In this document: one piece after another, positions 28,872 through 37,739 of the stretch
Numbering within the stretch: the stretch's first letter is position 1
Layout: every line of letters begins with the position of its first letter
Source: Planctomycetota bacterium
GTDB lineage: Bacteria; Planctomycetota; UBA1135; GCA-002686595
DNA: 38,564 nucleotides
Direction: 5' to 3'
NCBI GenBank assembly: GCA_947484275.1
Contig: CANKOY010000039.1
Coordinates: 1-38,564, forward strand
Position numbers and translations under genes: made by a program
Notes under the pieces: generated by a model
What the model saw: only the letters and a program-made list of their open reading frames with translations
What the model was told of the DNA's origin: nothing
Databases searched by the model: none

Positions 28872-30508
28872 AGTTCCCCTGGCTGCTGCTCCCGTTGCTG
28901 ACGTCTTGCTCGCCCGGGGACGACGCCTGGTTTGAAGAGCAGGCCAGTCAGCGCGGTCTCGAGTGGAAACACACTGCCTACACCGAGCAGCGCTTCGAGT
29001 TCCCAGAGATCATGGGCGGCGGCGTTGGCCTGTTCGACTCAGACTCCGACGGCGACCTCGATGTCCTGTTCGTAGACTCCGGCGACTTGCACGGACCGCC
29101 GCTGGCCCAGAGTCGGCCGCGTTTTTTTCTCAACGACGGCGCGGGGAATTTTTCTGACAACACGGAGCGCGCGGGGTTTTCGTCAGGAGCCTACGGCATG
29201 GGCATCGCCTGCGGCGACTACGACAACGACGGTGATGTGGATGTGTTCCTGACAGGCGTCGGCACCACGGTGCTCTACCGCAACGACGGCGGGCATTTCG
29301 TCGATGTGACGGCCGCTTCCAGCGCCCGAGTGGGGGGCTGGAGCGCCAGCGCGGGCTTTTGGGATTACGACGAGGACGGCTGGCTCGACTTGTTCGTTGT
29401 GCGCTACGTGGATTGGTCGGCGGAACGTGAAATCGACTGCCGATCGAGGGATGATCGACGGGATTACTGCTCGCCGCTGCGCTACAGCGCGCCCTCGAGC
29501 AGCGTGCTGCTTCGAAATCGCGGCGACGGCGGATTCGAGGACGTCAGTTCAAGGATCGGCCTTGAGGGCGCGCGCGCCAACGGCCTTGGGTTGGCCACGG
29601 GCCGCATCGGTCCCCGGGGAGAGTCCGCGGCGCTCGTAGCGAACGACATGTTGCCCAATTTGGCCTGGGTCGCCCGCGGCGAGGGACTGGTCGACTGCGC
29701 ACCACTCGCTGGCCTGGCAGTGAACTCGATCGGATTCGCGGGCTCCGGCATGGGCATCCACGCCGCGGACTTCGACGACGATGGCGATCTCGATGTGTTC
29801 GTGACCAACTTGCGCCGCCAGGGGAACGCGCTGTTCGTGCAGGGAGCGCCCGGGCGCTTTCGGGAGGAATCCGCGCGCGCGGGGTTGTTTCGCCCCAGTC
29901 TGCCGTTCACGGGGTTCGGCTGCGGTTTTGCCGACTTCGACTGCGACGGGTACCTCGACCTGTTCGTGGCCAACGGCCGCGTGGCCCTCGAACAGCCCAT
30001 CGCCGACCCGCGCACTCCCTATGCCGAGGAAAATCAGCTCTTCCGGCAGCAAGTCGGAGGGCGCTTCGAGGAGATCTTGCCCCGGGGCGCTGCCCGCGGC
30101 GTTTCTGCGGGATCCAGCCGCGCGCTGGCCTTCGGCGACCTCGACAATGACGGCGGCATCGATGTGGTCGTCGTCAACCAAGGGGCGCCGGCGCTGCTCT
30201 TGCACAACCGCGTTCACGGGGGCGGGCAGTGGATCGGATTCCGGATCCTCCAGGCCAATGGCCGCGACGCCATCGGCGCTCGGGTCGAGCTGACCGTGGG
30301 CGGGCGCACGCGCTACCGCGAAGTCAATCCGGTCTACGGCTACCTCAGTTCGAACGACCCCCGCGTGCACTTCGGGTTGGGGCCTGCGTCTGCGGCCGAG
30401 CGCCTGCGCGTGCGCTGGTCCGACGGCGTCGAGCAGGATTTTCCCGTGCCGGCAGTCGGCGCGTACCACACGCTTCGCCGCAGCCCACCGAACGTCCTGG
30501 ATCGCTAA
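28868..30508 (+). CDS. CRTAC1-type FG-GAP/VCBS repeat lipoprotein with ASPIC/UnbV end
   Basis: A 546-residue lipoprotein with a short signal ending LLTSC (lipid Cys at about 14). Six calcium-type loops are visible: DSDSDGDLD, DYDNDGDVD, DYDEDGWLD, DFDDDGDLD, DFDCDGYLD and DLDNDGGID. The C-terminus matches ASPIC/UnbV (IGARVELTVGGRTRYREVNP, VHFGLGPAS, VRWSDG). Two cysteine-bearing positions (IDCRSRDDRRDYCSP, about 195-209) sit in an extended loop not present in the other two paralogues. It is closer in length and pattern to the 4465-6153 protein (both contain a PYAEENQL segment and a LDLFVA/DLFVARY-like strand) than to the 6626-8440 protein. Likely a partner of the coupled TPR lipoprotein on the outer surface. 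Confidence 0.88.
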   Translation: MKFPWLLLPLLTSCSPGDDAWFEEQASQRGLEWKHTAYTEQRFEFPEIMGGGVGLFDSDSDGDLDVLFVDSGDLHGPPLAQSRPRFFLNDGAGNFSDNTERAGFSSGAYGMGIACGDYDNDGDVDVFLTGVGTTVLYRNDGGHFVDVTAASSARVGGWSASAGFWDYDEDGWLDLFVVRYVDWSAEREIDCRSRDDRRDYCSPLRYSAPSSSVLLRNRGDGGFEDVSSRIGLEGARANGLGLATGRIGPRGESAALVANDMLPNLAWVARGEGLVDCAPLAGLAVNSIGFAGSGMGIHAADFDDDGDLDVFVTNLRRQGNALFVQGAPGRFREESARAGLFRPSLPFTGFGCGFADFDCDGYLDLFVANGRVALEQPIADPRTPYAEENQLFRQQVGGRFEEILPRGAARGVSAGSSRALAFGDLDNDGGIDVVVVNQGAPALLLHNRVHGGGQWIGFRILQANGRDAIGARVELTVGGRTRYREVNPVYGYLSSNDPRVHFGLGPASAAERLRVRWSDGVEQDFPVPAVGAYHTLRRSPPNVLDR

Positions 30509-30519
30509 CCTGCGCAATC

Positions 30520-31707
30520 ATGGAGCGGAGTTTTTGTCTCTTGGCCCTCTTGGCCGCGATCTGGGCCTGCTCGATCGCGCCCACGTCGCCGTCCGCGGAG
30601 CCGACGGTGCCGGCGGTGCCCACTGCGCTCGGGGGCCGCGCGATTGTGATCGAGGGCAGCTTCGAATGCGGCGCTGCGAGCTTGCCTTGGGCGCGCGGAG
30701 TCGATCCCGCGCAGTTCAACGAGCGCGGGGCAGTGTCGTTCGCTGGCCCTGAGGCTGAGGAACAAATTTTCGTCTCTCCGACTTTCGACGTGGGGGCCTT
30801 CGACGAGTGCCTCGTTTCCTGGAATGCGCGCCACTCGCCGTCCACGGGTTTTGGCGTCGAGATTTCCGTGTCGCGCAGTTCCCAGGGCGATTTTTCACCG
30901 TGGATGTGGATCGGCGAGTGGAACGTGCACGAGCGGCCCGCGTTGCTCGTGTCCAATTTCGACGACGCTAGGATCGACGTCGATACGCTGGTCGCGCGGA
31001 CTGCGTGGCGCGCGATCCGCTTGCGAGTTCGAGTGCGCAGCTCCGACCCCCAGCGATTGCGCTTTTCCCTCGATCAACTCGCGATCGTCCCAAGCTTGCG
31101 TGCGGTGGCAATCAAGTCAGAACCCACATTGCGTTCAACCCCAGGGGCCACGCCGCGCTTGCCAGTTCCGTTCCGCAGTCAGCGCGCGGAGGAGGCGCGC
31201 CTTGCTCCTCGCATCTGCAGTCCCACTTCACTCGCCATGGTGCTCGCCTACCGCGGCGTGGACGTGCCGACATCCGAGGTGGCGCGCCGCGCTTACGATC
31301 CCTTCCATGACATCTACGGCAACTGGAATCGCGCCATCCAGGCCGCCTATTCCCTTGGAGTACCAGGTCGCCTCGAACGCATCGTCGATTGGACGCGCGC
31401 GGGAGAATTTCTGGTCCAGGGCCAGCCCCTGATCCTGTCGATCGCCGCGAAGCCCGGACAATTGCGGGGCGCGCCCTACGCCTCGACCGCCGGACACCTC
31501 CTTGTCCTGTGCGGCTTCGATGGCGCTGAGCTCGCCCTAGTCAACGACCCCGCGGCATCCTCCGCAGCCGAGGGGAGGCTCGCCTATGCTCTCCGGGACC
31601 TCGAGACTGTTTGGATGGCGCGCGGGGGGACCGCGTATGTTCTTGGTCCGCGCTCCGACCCGTCTCCCGGAGACACTGACCGCCGCGTTGGAACAGGATC
31701 CCATTGA
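30520..31707 (+). CDS. C39-like cysteine peptidase lipoprotein
   Basis: A 395-residue lipoprotein (signal ending AIWAC, lipid Cys17) with a papain-like peptidase domain of the C39-like type at about 212-375. The likely catalytic residues are Cys233 in RICSPTSLAMVLAYRG, His326 in AGHLLVLCGFD, and Asp343 in VNDPAA. The N-terminal about 190 residues form a beta-rich domain (VSPTFDVGAFDECLVSWNAR) of the kind that precedes such domains in other secreted proteins. Most C39 domains cut double-glycine leader peptides in the cytoplasm as part of transporters; this one lies outside, without a transporter, so the substrate is unknown. The start at 30520 gives the signal peptide. The stop overlaps the next start (TTGA). 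Confidence 0.82.
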   Translation: MERSFCLLALLAAIWACSIAPTSPSAEPTVPAVPTALGGRAIVIEGSFECGAASLPWARGVDPAQFNERGAVSFAGPEAEEQIFVSPTFDVGAFDECLVSWNARHSPSTGFGVEISVSRSSQGDFSPWMWIGEWNVHERPALLVSNFDDARIDVDTLVARTAWRAIRLRVRVRSSDPQRLRFSLDQLAIVPSLRAVAIKSEPTLRSTPGATPRLPVPFRSQRAEEARLAPRICSPTSLAMVLAYRGVDVPTSEVARRAYDPFHDIYGNWNRAIQAAYSLGVPGRLERIVDWTRAGEFLVQGQPLILSIAAKPGQLRGAPYASTAGHLLVLCGFDGAELALVNDPAASSAAEGRLAYALRDLETVWMARGGTAYVLGPRSDPSPGDTDRRVGTGSH

Positions 31708-33131
31708 AGCTGAACCAAGAGTCCGGGGACGAATCGCCGTACGAAAATCCCTGGGTGGCGCGGATGTGGCGTTACTTCGCCAAGGACATCTGGGTTCCGC
31801 AGATCGAGAAGCTCGATCCTCTGCGCGCGTTCTACTACAAGACGGCGCGCGTGCTGCACCTGGCGGCCCGCGGCTTCATCGCTGACAACTGCCTGTTCCG
31901 CGCCTCTGCGCTGACGTACATCACTGTCCTCAGCCTCGTTCCGCTGCTCGCCTTCGCATTTTCAGTGATCAAGGGCCTGGGTGCGTACGAAGGCCTGATG
32001 GTCAGGGTGCGCCAGTGGATGGACTCCTACCTGGCCACCGAGGCCCAGCGCACCGGAGAGGCTGGCGACACGATCCGCCAGTCCCTGGATCAAGTGCTCG
32101 AGTTCGTCAATCGCACGGACGTGACGAAGCTCGGCGCCGCGGGCTTGGTCTTTCTGTTGTTCGCCGTGGTGCAGTTGCTGGGCACGATCGAGCGCTCCTT
32201 CAACGAAATCTGGGGCGTCAAGCGCCCGCGCACGCTGCTGCGCAAATTGACGGATTACCTGTCGATGGTGATCCTGGCTCCGATTTTCTTCGCAACGGCG
32301 GTCAGCTTGACCTCCGTTTCCAATGCGGAGGTCGTCACGGATTTCCTGCGTGAGACTCTGCACCTGGGTGGCCTGCTGAACCTGCTGATCGACCTCACCA
32401 GCGTGTTCATGATGTGGATCTTCTTCACATTTCTGTTCCTGACACTGCCCAACTCGCACCCGAAGTTTTCGTCTGCACTGCTCGGTGGGTTGGTGTCCGG
32501 ACTCCTGTGGCACGGCGCGCAGTTGTTGCACGTGAAATTCCAGATGGGAATGGCTCGCTACAACGCGCTCTACGCAAGCTTCGCCGCGATTCCGATCTTC
32601 CTGGCCTGGATCCAGGTCTCCTGGGTCACCGTGCTCGCCGGCGCGGAGATTGCCTCTGCCCACCAATCCGAGCCCGCCTACCGCAAGATCGCGCTCAGTT
32701 GGCGCAAGGACCACGCCTTTCTCGAAGTGGTCGGATTGCGCGCCATGGTGCGCATTACGCGCGCGTTCCTCCTTGGCCACGCCAGGCCCAACGCCAGCGA
32801 TATTTCCACGGACCTGGGCGTTCCGCCGCGGCCCGTGGAACAGGCCCTGGGCGTCCTGGTGGAGCGCGGTCTGGTGGTGGTCAGCGAAGACGGCCCACAG
32901 CAGACCTTCTTGCCCGGGCGCGACCCAGGCCAGCTGACGATCAAGAGTGTGATCGACGCACTCAAGGGCTCTTCGGGTCCACTGGATCTTCCGGCCTGTT
33001 CAGGGGTCGATCAACGCCTGGCGAGCAACCTCCAGCGACTCGAGTCCGAACGCGAGAACTCCTCCGCCAATTTGACGCTGCGGGAATTGGCCCTGGAGCA
33101 GGCGGATCTGCCCTCGCCCGGATCGGGTTGA
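31704..33131 (+). CDS. YihY/BrkB family membrane protein with C-terminal extension
   Basis: A 475-residue member of the YihY/virulence factor BrkB family (once misnamed RNase BN). The TTG at 31704 overlaps the previous stop and is the only start before the conserved part. Six membrane segments are seen, with the family blocks FRASALTYITVLSLVPLLAF, LLGTIERSFNEIWGV and YASFAAIPIFLAWIQVSWVT. After the membrane part, about 150 cytoplasmic residues (about 325-475) contain a winged-helix-like segment (ASDISTDLGVPPRPVEQALG, then LVERGLVVVSEDG). The function of the family is unproved. Coupling to an extracytoplasmic cysteine peptidase is unusual and suggests a shared envelope role. Confidence 0.85.
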   Translation: MKLNQESGDESPYENPWVARMWRYFAKDIWVPQIEKLDPLRAFYYKTARVLHLAARGFIADNCLFRASALTYITVLSLVPLLAFAFSVIKGLGAYEGLMVRVRQWMDSYLATEAQRTGEAGDTIRQSLDQVLEFVNRTDVTKLGAAGLVFLLFAVVQLLGTIERSFNEIWGVKRPRTLLRKLTDYLSMVILAPIFFATAVSLTSVSNAEVVTDFLRETLHLGGLLNLLIDLTSVFMMWIFFTFLFLTLPNSHPKFSSALLGGLVSGLLWHGAQLLHVKFQMGMARYNALYASFAAIPIFLAWIQVSWVTVLAGAEIASAHQSEPAYRKIALSWRKDHAFLEVVGLRAMVRITRAFLLGHARPNASDISTDLGVPPRPVEQALGVLVERGLVVVSEDGPQQTFLPGRDPGQLTIKSVIDALKGSSGPLDLPACSGVDQRLASNLQRLESERENSSANLTLRELALEQADLPSPGSG

Positions 33132-33251
33132 GCGCAGCTTTCGGGACTTGCCGTCCCTCCTGGCGTGCCCGGCGACTTGCGGCCGCGCGGCGGACCTGGT
33201 TTCCAGACCTACCCTAAGGGGTCCTGCATCCAGCGGCCGACAGGGACTTTC

Positions 33252-34121
33252 ATGTCCCGAGTCCTGCAAAGCTGCCCCGGCTGCGCACGCCAACATGACG
33301 TCGGCGCCTTGAGCGTTGGCAGCCCTGTGATCTGCTCCTGCGGCGTGCGGTTTGGTGTCGAGGCGCTGCGCTCGATCACTCCGCGCGCCATGTGTTGCTC
33401 GCGCTGCGGCGGCCCGCTGCGCAGCGACACTCTGGTGTGCGACTACTGTCAGGCGGAGATCACGATGGAGGAGCGCCTGCTCGACTCCATTTGCCCGGCG
33501 TGCTTCGGGCGCATGACCAGCACTGCTGACTACTGCATGAGCTGCGGCGTGCGCATCGATGCCCAGCCTGTGGCCGCATTGCCCGCGAGTGCATCGTGCC
33601 CGCGCTGTTCGGCTGGCCTGCGCTCGCGGCGCGTCGGGGCGGAGCTGCTCGTCGAGTGCAGCGCCTGCGCTGGTCTGTGGGTCGATCCGAAACTGCTAGA
33701 GCGCCTGTGCGACGACGCCAACGTGCGCAAGTCCGTGGCCGAGTCTCTGGGCAGCGCGCCAGCGCGCGAGAGCAAAGTCAAGGGCCAAGTCCTGGCGTAC
33801 ATTCCCTGCCCGAACTGCCGCCAGCCGATGAACCGCAAGAACTTCGGCTCGATCTCCGGGATCTTGATCGACGTCTGCAAGGACCACGGCGTCTGGCTCG
33901 ATCACGGCGAGCTGCGGAGCGCCCTGACCTTCGCCGAAACAGGTGGGCTCATCGAAGCGCGCCGCCGCGAAGTGGGAGAGTTGGAGCGGCGCAAGCAACG
34001 CGCCGCGATGGATGCGAGTCCCACGGCTGCGGAAATGCTCGGCAGCGACGCGCGGGGCTCGGTCCTCGGCCGCTCGAACGGTGGACTGCTGGGTTGGCTC
34101 GCGCGCGAGCTGCTGGGCTAG
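33252..34121 (+). CDS. Multi-zinc-ribbon protein (zf-TFIIB-like)
   Basis: A 289-residue soluble protein with about ten Cys pairs, presumably zinc-binding: CPGC (8-11), CSC (28-30), CSRC (49-52), CDYC (63-66), CPAC (81-84), CMSC (95-98), CPRC (116-119), CSAC (136-139), CPNC (186-189) and a final C-x-x-H (Cys209, His212). The last two modules follow the zf-TFIIB pattern (CPNCRQPMNRKNFG, then VCKDHGVWLDHGEL). A charged helix and a glycine-rich end (GGLLGWLARELLG) follow. The Met at 33252 was preferred to the open frame from 33165. Possible roles are nucleic acid or protein binding; none can be chosen. Its TAG stop is the first base triplet adjoining a repeat element. Confidence 0.78.
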   Translation: MSRVLQSCPGCARQHDVGALSVGSPVICSCGVRFGVEALRSITPRAMCCSRCGGPLRSDTLVCDYCQAEITMEERLLDSICPACFGRMTSTADYCMSCGVRIDAQPVAALPASASCPRCSAGLRSRRVGAELLVECSACAGLWVDPKLLERLCDDANVRKSVAESLGSAPARESKVKGQVLAYIPCPNCRQPMNRKNFGSISGILIDVCKDHGVWLDHGELRSALTFAETGGLIEARRREVGELERRKQRAAMDASPTAAEMLGSDARGSVLGRSNGGLLGWLARELLG

Positions 34122-34356
34122 CAGCCCGTTGAGAGAGTCCCCACTACGGCAAGACGTGCTTCGGCGCCGCGTCGTTGCTCTTGGAAAGTGGTGCTCAGCG
34201 GCCAGGAAGGCCGCACCCCACTGCGAAGGCTCCGCAGGAGCCTTCACTACGAGCGCTTCGCGCTCTAACGCGGGGCCCCCTGCGCAACTTCCTGTCGCGC
34301 CCCTTGCTCCGCCTTCGCACGCCTTGCCTCGCGACGGGACTTTTTCAACGGACTGC
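34121..34356. mobile_element. MITE-like repeat element, complete copy
   Basis: About 236 bases with imperfect 21-bp terminal inverted repeats at 34121-34141 and 34336-34356. The right end, read backwards, differs from the left end of the second copy (38420) at one position and from this left end at three. The interior has three hairpins: GCGGCC/GGCCGC (34198-34203, 34209-34214), GAAGGCTCC/GGAGCCTTC (34225-34233, 34237-34245) and GAGCGC/GCGCTC (34251-34256, 34260-34265). It holds no plausible gene; the antisense frame through it is a by-product. No clear target duplication was seen. The ends resemble those of insertion sequences, so it may be a non-autonomous element moved by a transposase encoded elsewhere. 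It starts at the last base of the stop codon of the zinc-ribbon gene. Confidence 0.75.
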
Positions 34357-34373
34357 GCGCCCGTGCCGGTCCA

Positions 34374-35816
34374 CTAGTGCTGGGTCGCGGGCGCGGGCGT
34401 CACGCGCCCCAGGGGCTCGGCGAATTCCGCGACGCTGAAGCACAGATAGGCCATGCACAGGGCGCCCAATTGCAACTCACGCGGATGGACACTTTCCAAC
34501 GTGTCGAGCGCTGAGTGGTGAACGTCGAAATAGCGCGCGGATTCGGGGATGAAACCGGCGCAGGGAACGCCGAGCTCGTGCAGGGGCCCCACATCCGCGC
34601 CGACTCCGGTTGAATGCGAAACGTACTGGATGCCGTAGGGACGCAGCTGTTCGCCGATGGCCGCCAAGCGCGCCAAGTCAGCTCCGGTGGAGTTGCTTTC
34701 GAATCCGCGCGGCGCGAATCCGCCGCGGTCGCTCTCCAGGGCGAATACGTGGCGGTCGATTTTCTCGCGGTGTGTGTCGCGATAGCCCGTGGCGCCGCGC
34801 AGGCCGTTTTCCTCATTCATCCACAGGATCACGCGCAGCGTGCGCCGCGGCTTCCAGCCCAGGGTCTTGATCAGGCGCATCACTTCCAATGCCTGAACGC
34901 AGCCCGCGCCGTCGTCGTGGGCGCCCACGGAGAGATCCCAGGCGTCGAGGTGGCCGCCCACCAGCACGATTTCCTCGGGCTTTTCGTGCCCGAGGATTTC
35001 TCCGACGACGTTGAAAGAAGGCGCATCCTCGTACCAGCGGCAATCGAGGTCGAGTTTCACGCGCGGCGTTTCACCGCGTGAGAGCAGCGTGGCGAGGCGC
35101 TCCGCTCCGAGCGTGCTGATCGCCACGGTCGGCACGCAGGCGTCCTTCTCGTAGCGCATCGCTCCCGTGTGGGGATGGTCGTCGAGCGCCAGGGTCATCG
35201 AACGCACGATTGCGCACAGCGCGCCGGCCTTCGCCGCGGCCGCGGATCCGCGACTGCGCTGATCTACGGCGCCGCCGTAGGCCTGAAAAAGACTGGGCCG
35301 CACGGGATCCATGGGCCGGTTGAAGAACACGGCCTTGCCGCGCGCGCGTTCCCCTAGGCCTTCGAGTTCCTCGAAGCTCTTGACCATGACGATCTCGGCC
35401 TCGATGCCGTCCGCGGGCGTTGGCGGACTACCTCCCAGGGAGCAAACGCTCAAGCGCTCGGGCGCGGCGCCGCTCGCGGATACCAACACGAGGCTCTCCA
35501 AAGTTCCGCGTTCCCAGTGCGGAACCATGCAGGGCTCCAGGCGCACATTCTCCAATCCGAGCGAGAGCATCGTCTTTTGCCCCCACTGGACCGCAGCGGC
35601 CGCGCCCTTGGAACCCGAGAGGCGCTTGGGCGCGACGGCGCACAACTCCGCCAACATCGCGTAGGCACGCGGATTTTCGAGCGCTTCCTTGGCGAGAACC
35701 TCGAGCTTGCCTCGCTCGGGTACCTGCGCCGCGAGACTCGGCGGTGATTGAGTTGCCGGGATCGGCAAGAGCAGAACCGTGCACAGCCAGGACAGTGGTG
35801 CGGTGAGGAATTGCAT
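34374..35816 (-). CDS. Secreted M28 family metallopeptidase with PA domain
   Basis: A 480-residue exported di-zinc peptidase. The start at 35816 gives a signal peptide (WLCTVLLLPIPA, about 10-21). The catalytic domain shows the M28 zinc ligands: His289 (GGHLDAWD), Asp301 or 302 (AHDDGAG), Glu335/336 (NEENG, the catalytic and bridging pair), Asp363 (ESDRGG) and His434 (DVHHSALD). An inserted protease-associated domain is likely at about 140-235 (VFFNRPMDPVRPS, SLFQAYGGAVD). Members are aminopeptidases or carboxypeptidases of exported peptides. With the M14 enzyme and the C39-like lipoprotein it makes a third peptidase directed outside the cell in this window. It ends 17 bases beyond the repeat element. 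Confidence 0.92.
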   Translation of the reverse strand: MQFLTAPLSWLCTVLLLPIPATQSPPSLAAQVPERGKLEVLAKEALENPRAYAMLAELCAVAPKRLSGSKGAAAAVQWGQKTMLSLGLENVRLEPCMVPHWERGTLESLVLVSASGAAPERLSVCSLGGSPPTPADGIEAEIVMVKSFEELEGLGERARGKAVFFNRPMDPVRPSLFQAYGGAVDQRSRGSAAAAKAGALCAIVRSMTLALDDHPHTGAMRYEKDACVPTVAISTLGAERLATLLSRGETPRVKLDLDCRWYEDAPSFNVVGEILGHEKPEEIVLVGGHLDAWDLSVGAHDDGAGCVQALEVMRLIKTLGWKPRRTLRVILWMNEENGLRGATGYRDTHREKIDRHVFALESDRGGFAPRGFESNSTGADLARLAAIGEQLRPYGIQYVSHSTGVGADVGPLHELGVPCAGFIPESARYFDVHHSALDTLESVHPRELQLGALCMAYLCFSVAEFAEPLGRVTPAPATQH

Positions 35817-35920
35817 GCTTCGTTCTCTCAGGTGGGGGGCCAAGAGCATCGCAGATCCTGGGCCGCTGCGCACCTCGGCAATTGCTGGCAGTGGAGCTTT
35901 GCATTCGCGCGCGGGGATCC

Positions 35921-37693
35921 ATGGACTGGCGCGGCTTGGACACTCAATCCCACTCGAGGCCCTGGCAGCGCGTGGCCTGGCCGCTGGTCGTGCTGCTGGC
36001 GCTGCTGCTCCACGCTCCGAGTTTGGGCGGCGGATTCATGGCGGACGATTTCGGGATCCAACTCGTGCTCGACGGGCGAGTGGAGAGTTCCACCTGGAAA
36101 CCTTGGAACCTGTACGACTTCGGCGCGCTCGCCGATGCGCCCAGTGGTGCTGTGGAGCAGGGCGCATTTCCCTGGTGGACTTCCGCTGACTGGCGCCTGC
36201 GCTTCCTGCGCCCACTGACCAGTCTTTCGCTTTGGCTGGATCACGGTCTGTTCGGTGCGAGCGCTCTCGCCGGGCACGCCGTTAGCATGTTGCTCTTCGC
36301 TGCGCTGTTGTGGGCCGCGCACGCCGTATACCTGCGCCTGGGGCTTTCGCCCGTGGCGGCATTGCTCGCGCTGACGGTGCAGGCTTGTGATACGGGTTCA
36401 TTGATGCCCGTGGGCTGGATCGCCAATCGAAATTCGCTGCTCGAGGGGTTGTTCGCGCTGCTAGCGGTGCGCGCGGGCCTCGAAGCCGTGCAGCGAGCAA
36501 GCGCCGGCGCCGCGGCCGCCGGTTTCATCTTCGCCGCGCTGTCTGTGGCCTCCAAGGAATCCGGCGTGCACGCATTCTTGCTCTTGGCCTGGATGTTCTG
36601 GCGCGCGAGAGCGCGCGCACCGTGGATGGCGCGCGCCGCCGCGGCTCTTGTCGTTTGCGCTGGCGTTTACCTCATCGGGTATGCGCTCGCAGGCTACGGG
36701 TCGAACGCAATCTTCTATCCGTTGCCGTGGTGCGCGCCCCAGATTTTTGCCGAGCGAGCACTCACGCTCGCAGCCTGCGCTCCGCTGTCCGTCGTTTCTC
36801 CCTTCACGGCGGATTTCGTTGTACTGCGGCCGGATTTGCATGTGCCGATCGTGCTCTGCGCCTTGCTGTTCGGTGGCGCTGTCGTGTGCTGCATCGCGCG
36901 CCGCCTGCGCGGCGATCCGCGGGCCCTGCTGCTGTTGCTTTGGGGCACGCTCGCCTTGCTGCCACAGGCCGGGACGCCACCCTCGGATCGATTGATGTTC
37001 ACTCCGATGATTCCCTGGTCGGCATTGCTCGCGCTGTATCTGACGCAACTGTGGAGCGCGCGGACACGCGGGGAAGTCGGGCGCCCCGAGCGCGCCATGG
37101 GGGGAGCCATCTTGGTCGGTGCTTCGCTGCTCTCCTCCGTGGCGCTCCTGATGGGAGGTGTTGCGCTGTCCTCCGGCGCCGACACGCTGCGCCGCGCGGT
37201 GAGCGAGGCGGAAGTCGCCGCGGAAGAGCCCGGTGCCCGGGACGCGTTTCTGCTGCAGGCCTCACCCAGCGCGCTCATGGCCCTCAGCCCGGGCGCTGCA
37301 TGGGTCGCTCAGGGCGGACGCGAGGATGTGCGCTTCCATCCGCTTCAATCGGGACAGCGCTCCATGGCATGGATACGCACCGGGCCAAAGAGCTTTGCAC
37401 TCGAGACGCGCGACGGGCAGTTTCTCAACAATGTCTTCGAGAGCGTGTTCCTGACCCGCGCGCTGCGCCCCAACGAGAGCATTTTCGTGGCGCGCTCGGC
37501 CTATGAGCTGCGCGGCACCGCGGACGACCGGGGGGCATTGCTGCGCATCGAACTCGAATTGCCCAGTCCCCTGGAGGATCTGCGCTGGCGCTTTCTGGTG
37601 TACGAGGACGGTCGCCTGCAACACCGACCGCCGCCCGCGATCGGCGAGACAATCGTCGTCGGGCCCGGCTTTCGGAATCCGCTCTTGCCCTGA
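35921..37693 (+). CDS. GT-C-like polytopic membrane protein
   Basis: A 590-residue membrane protein, with ten or more membrane segments in the first about 440 residues and a soluble C-terminal domain after that. The ATG at 35921 was preferred; TTG 35882 and GTG 35891 in the same frame are possible. After the first membrane segment comes GGGFMADDFG, the Asp-Asp position where GT-C glycosyltransferases (such as PMT/ArnT) carry their catalytic acidic residues. WIANRNSLLEGLFALLAV and SVASKESGVHAF match typical GT-C loop and helix patterns of TPR/GT39-like proteins. It probably transfers a sugar from a lipid carrier to an exported protein or lipid; the acceptor is unknown. It is divergent from the M28 peptidase gene with about 105 bases between. 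Confidence 0.7.
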   Translation: MDWRGLDTQSHSRPWQRVAWPLVVLLALLLHAPSLGGGFMADDFGIQLVLDGRVESSTWKPWNLYDFGALADAPSGAVEQGAFPWWTSADWRLRFLRPLTSLSLWLDHGLFGASALAGHAVSMLLFAALLWAAHAVYLRLGLSPVAALLALTVQACDTGSLMPVGWIANRNSLLEGLFALLAVRAGLEAVQRASAGAAAAGFIFAALSVASKESGVHAFLLLAWMFWRARARAPWMARAAAALVVCAGVYLIGYALAGYGSNAIFYPLPWCAPQIFAERALTLAACAPLSVVSPFTADFVVLRPDLHVPIVLCALLFGGAVVCCIARRLRGDPRALLLLLWGTLALLPQAGTPPSDRLMFTPMIPWSALLALYLTQLWSARTRGEVGRPERAMGGAILVGASLLSSVALLMGGVALSSGADTLRRAVSEAEVAAEEPGARDAFLLQASPSALMALSPGAAWVAQGGREDVRFHPLQSGQRSMAWIRTGPKSFALETRDGQFLNNVFESVFLTRALRPNESIFVARSAYELRGTADDRGALLRIELELPSPLEDLRWRFLVYEDGRLQHRPPPAIGETIVVGPGFRNPLLP

Positions 37694-37739
37694 GTTCTGT
37701 GTCCCAAGCCCTGTGGACGATTCTCGCGCGCACAGTACT

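Noticed and set aside
33696..34247. Antisense ORF running through the repeat element and into the zinc-ribbon gene
   Set aside because: A matching antisense frame appears at the second copy (38106-38546) only because the repeat is the same. The rest of each frame is the shadow of a different real gene, so neither is likely to be a gene.
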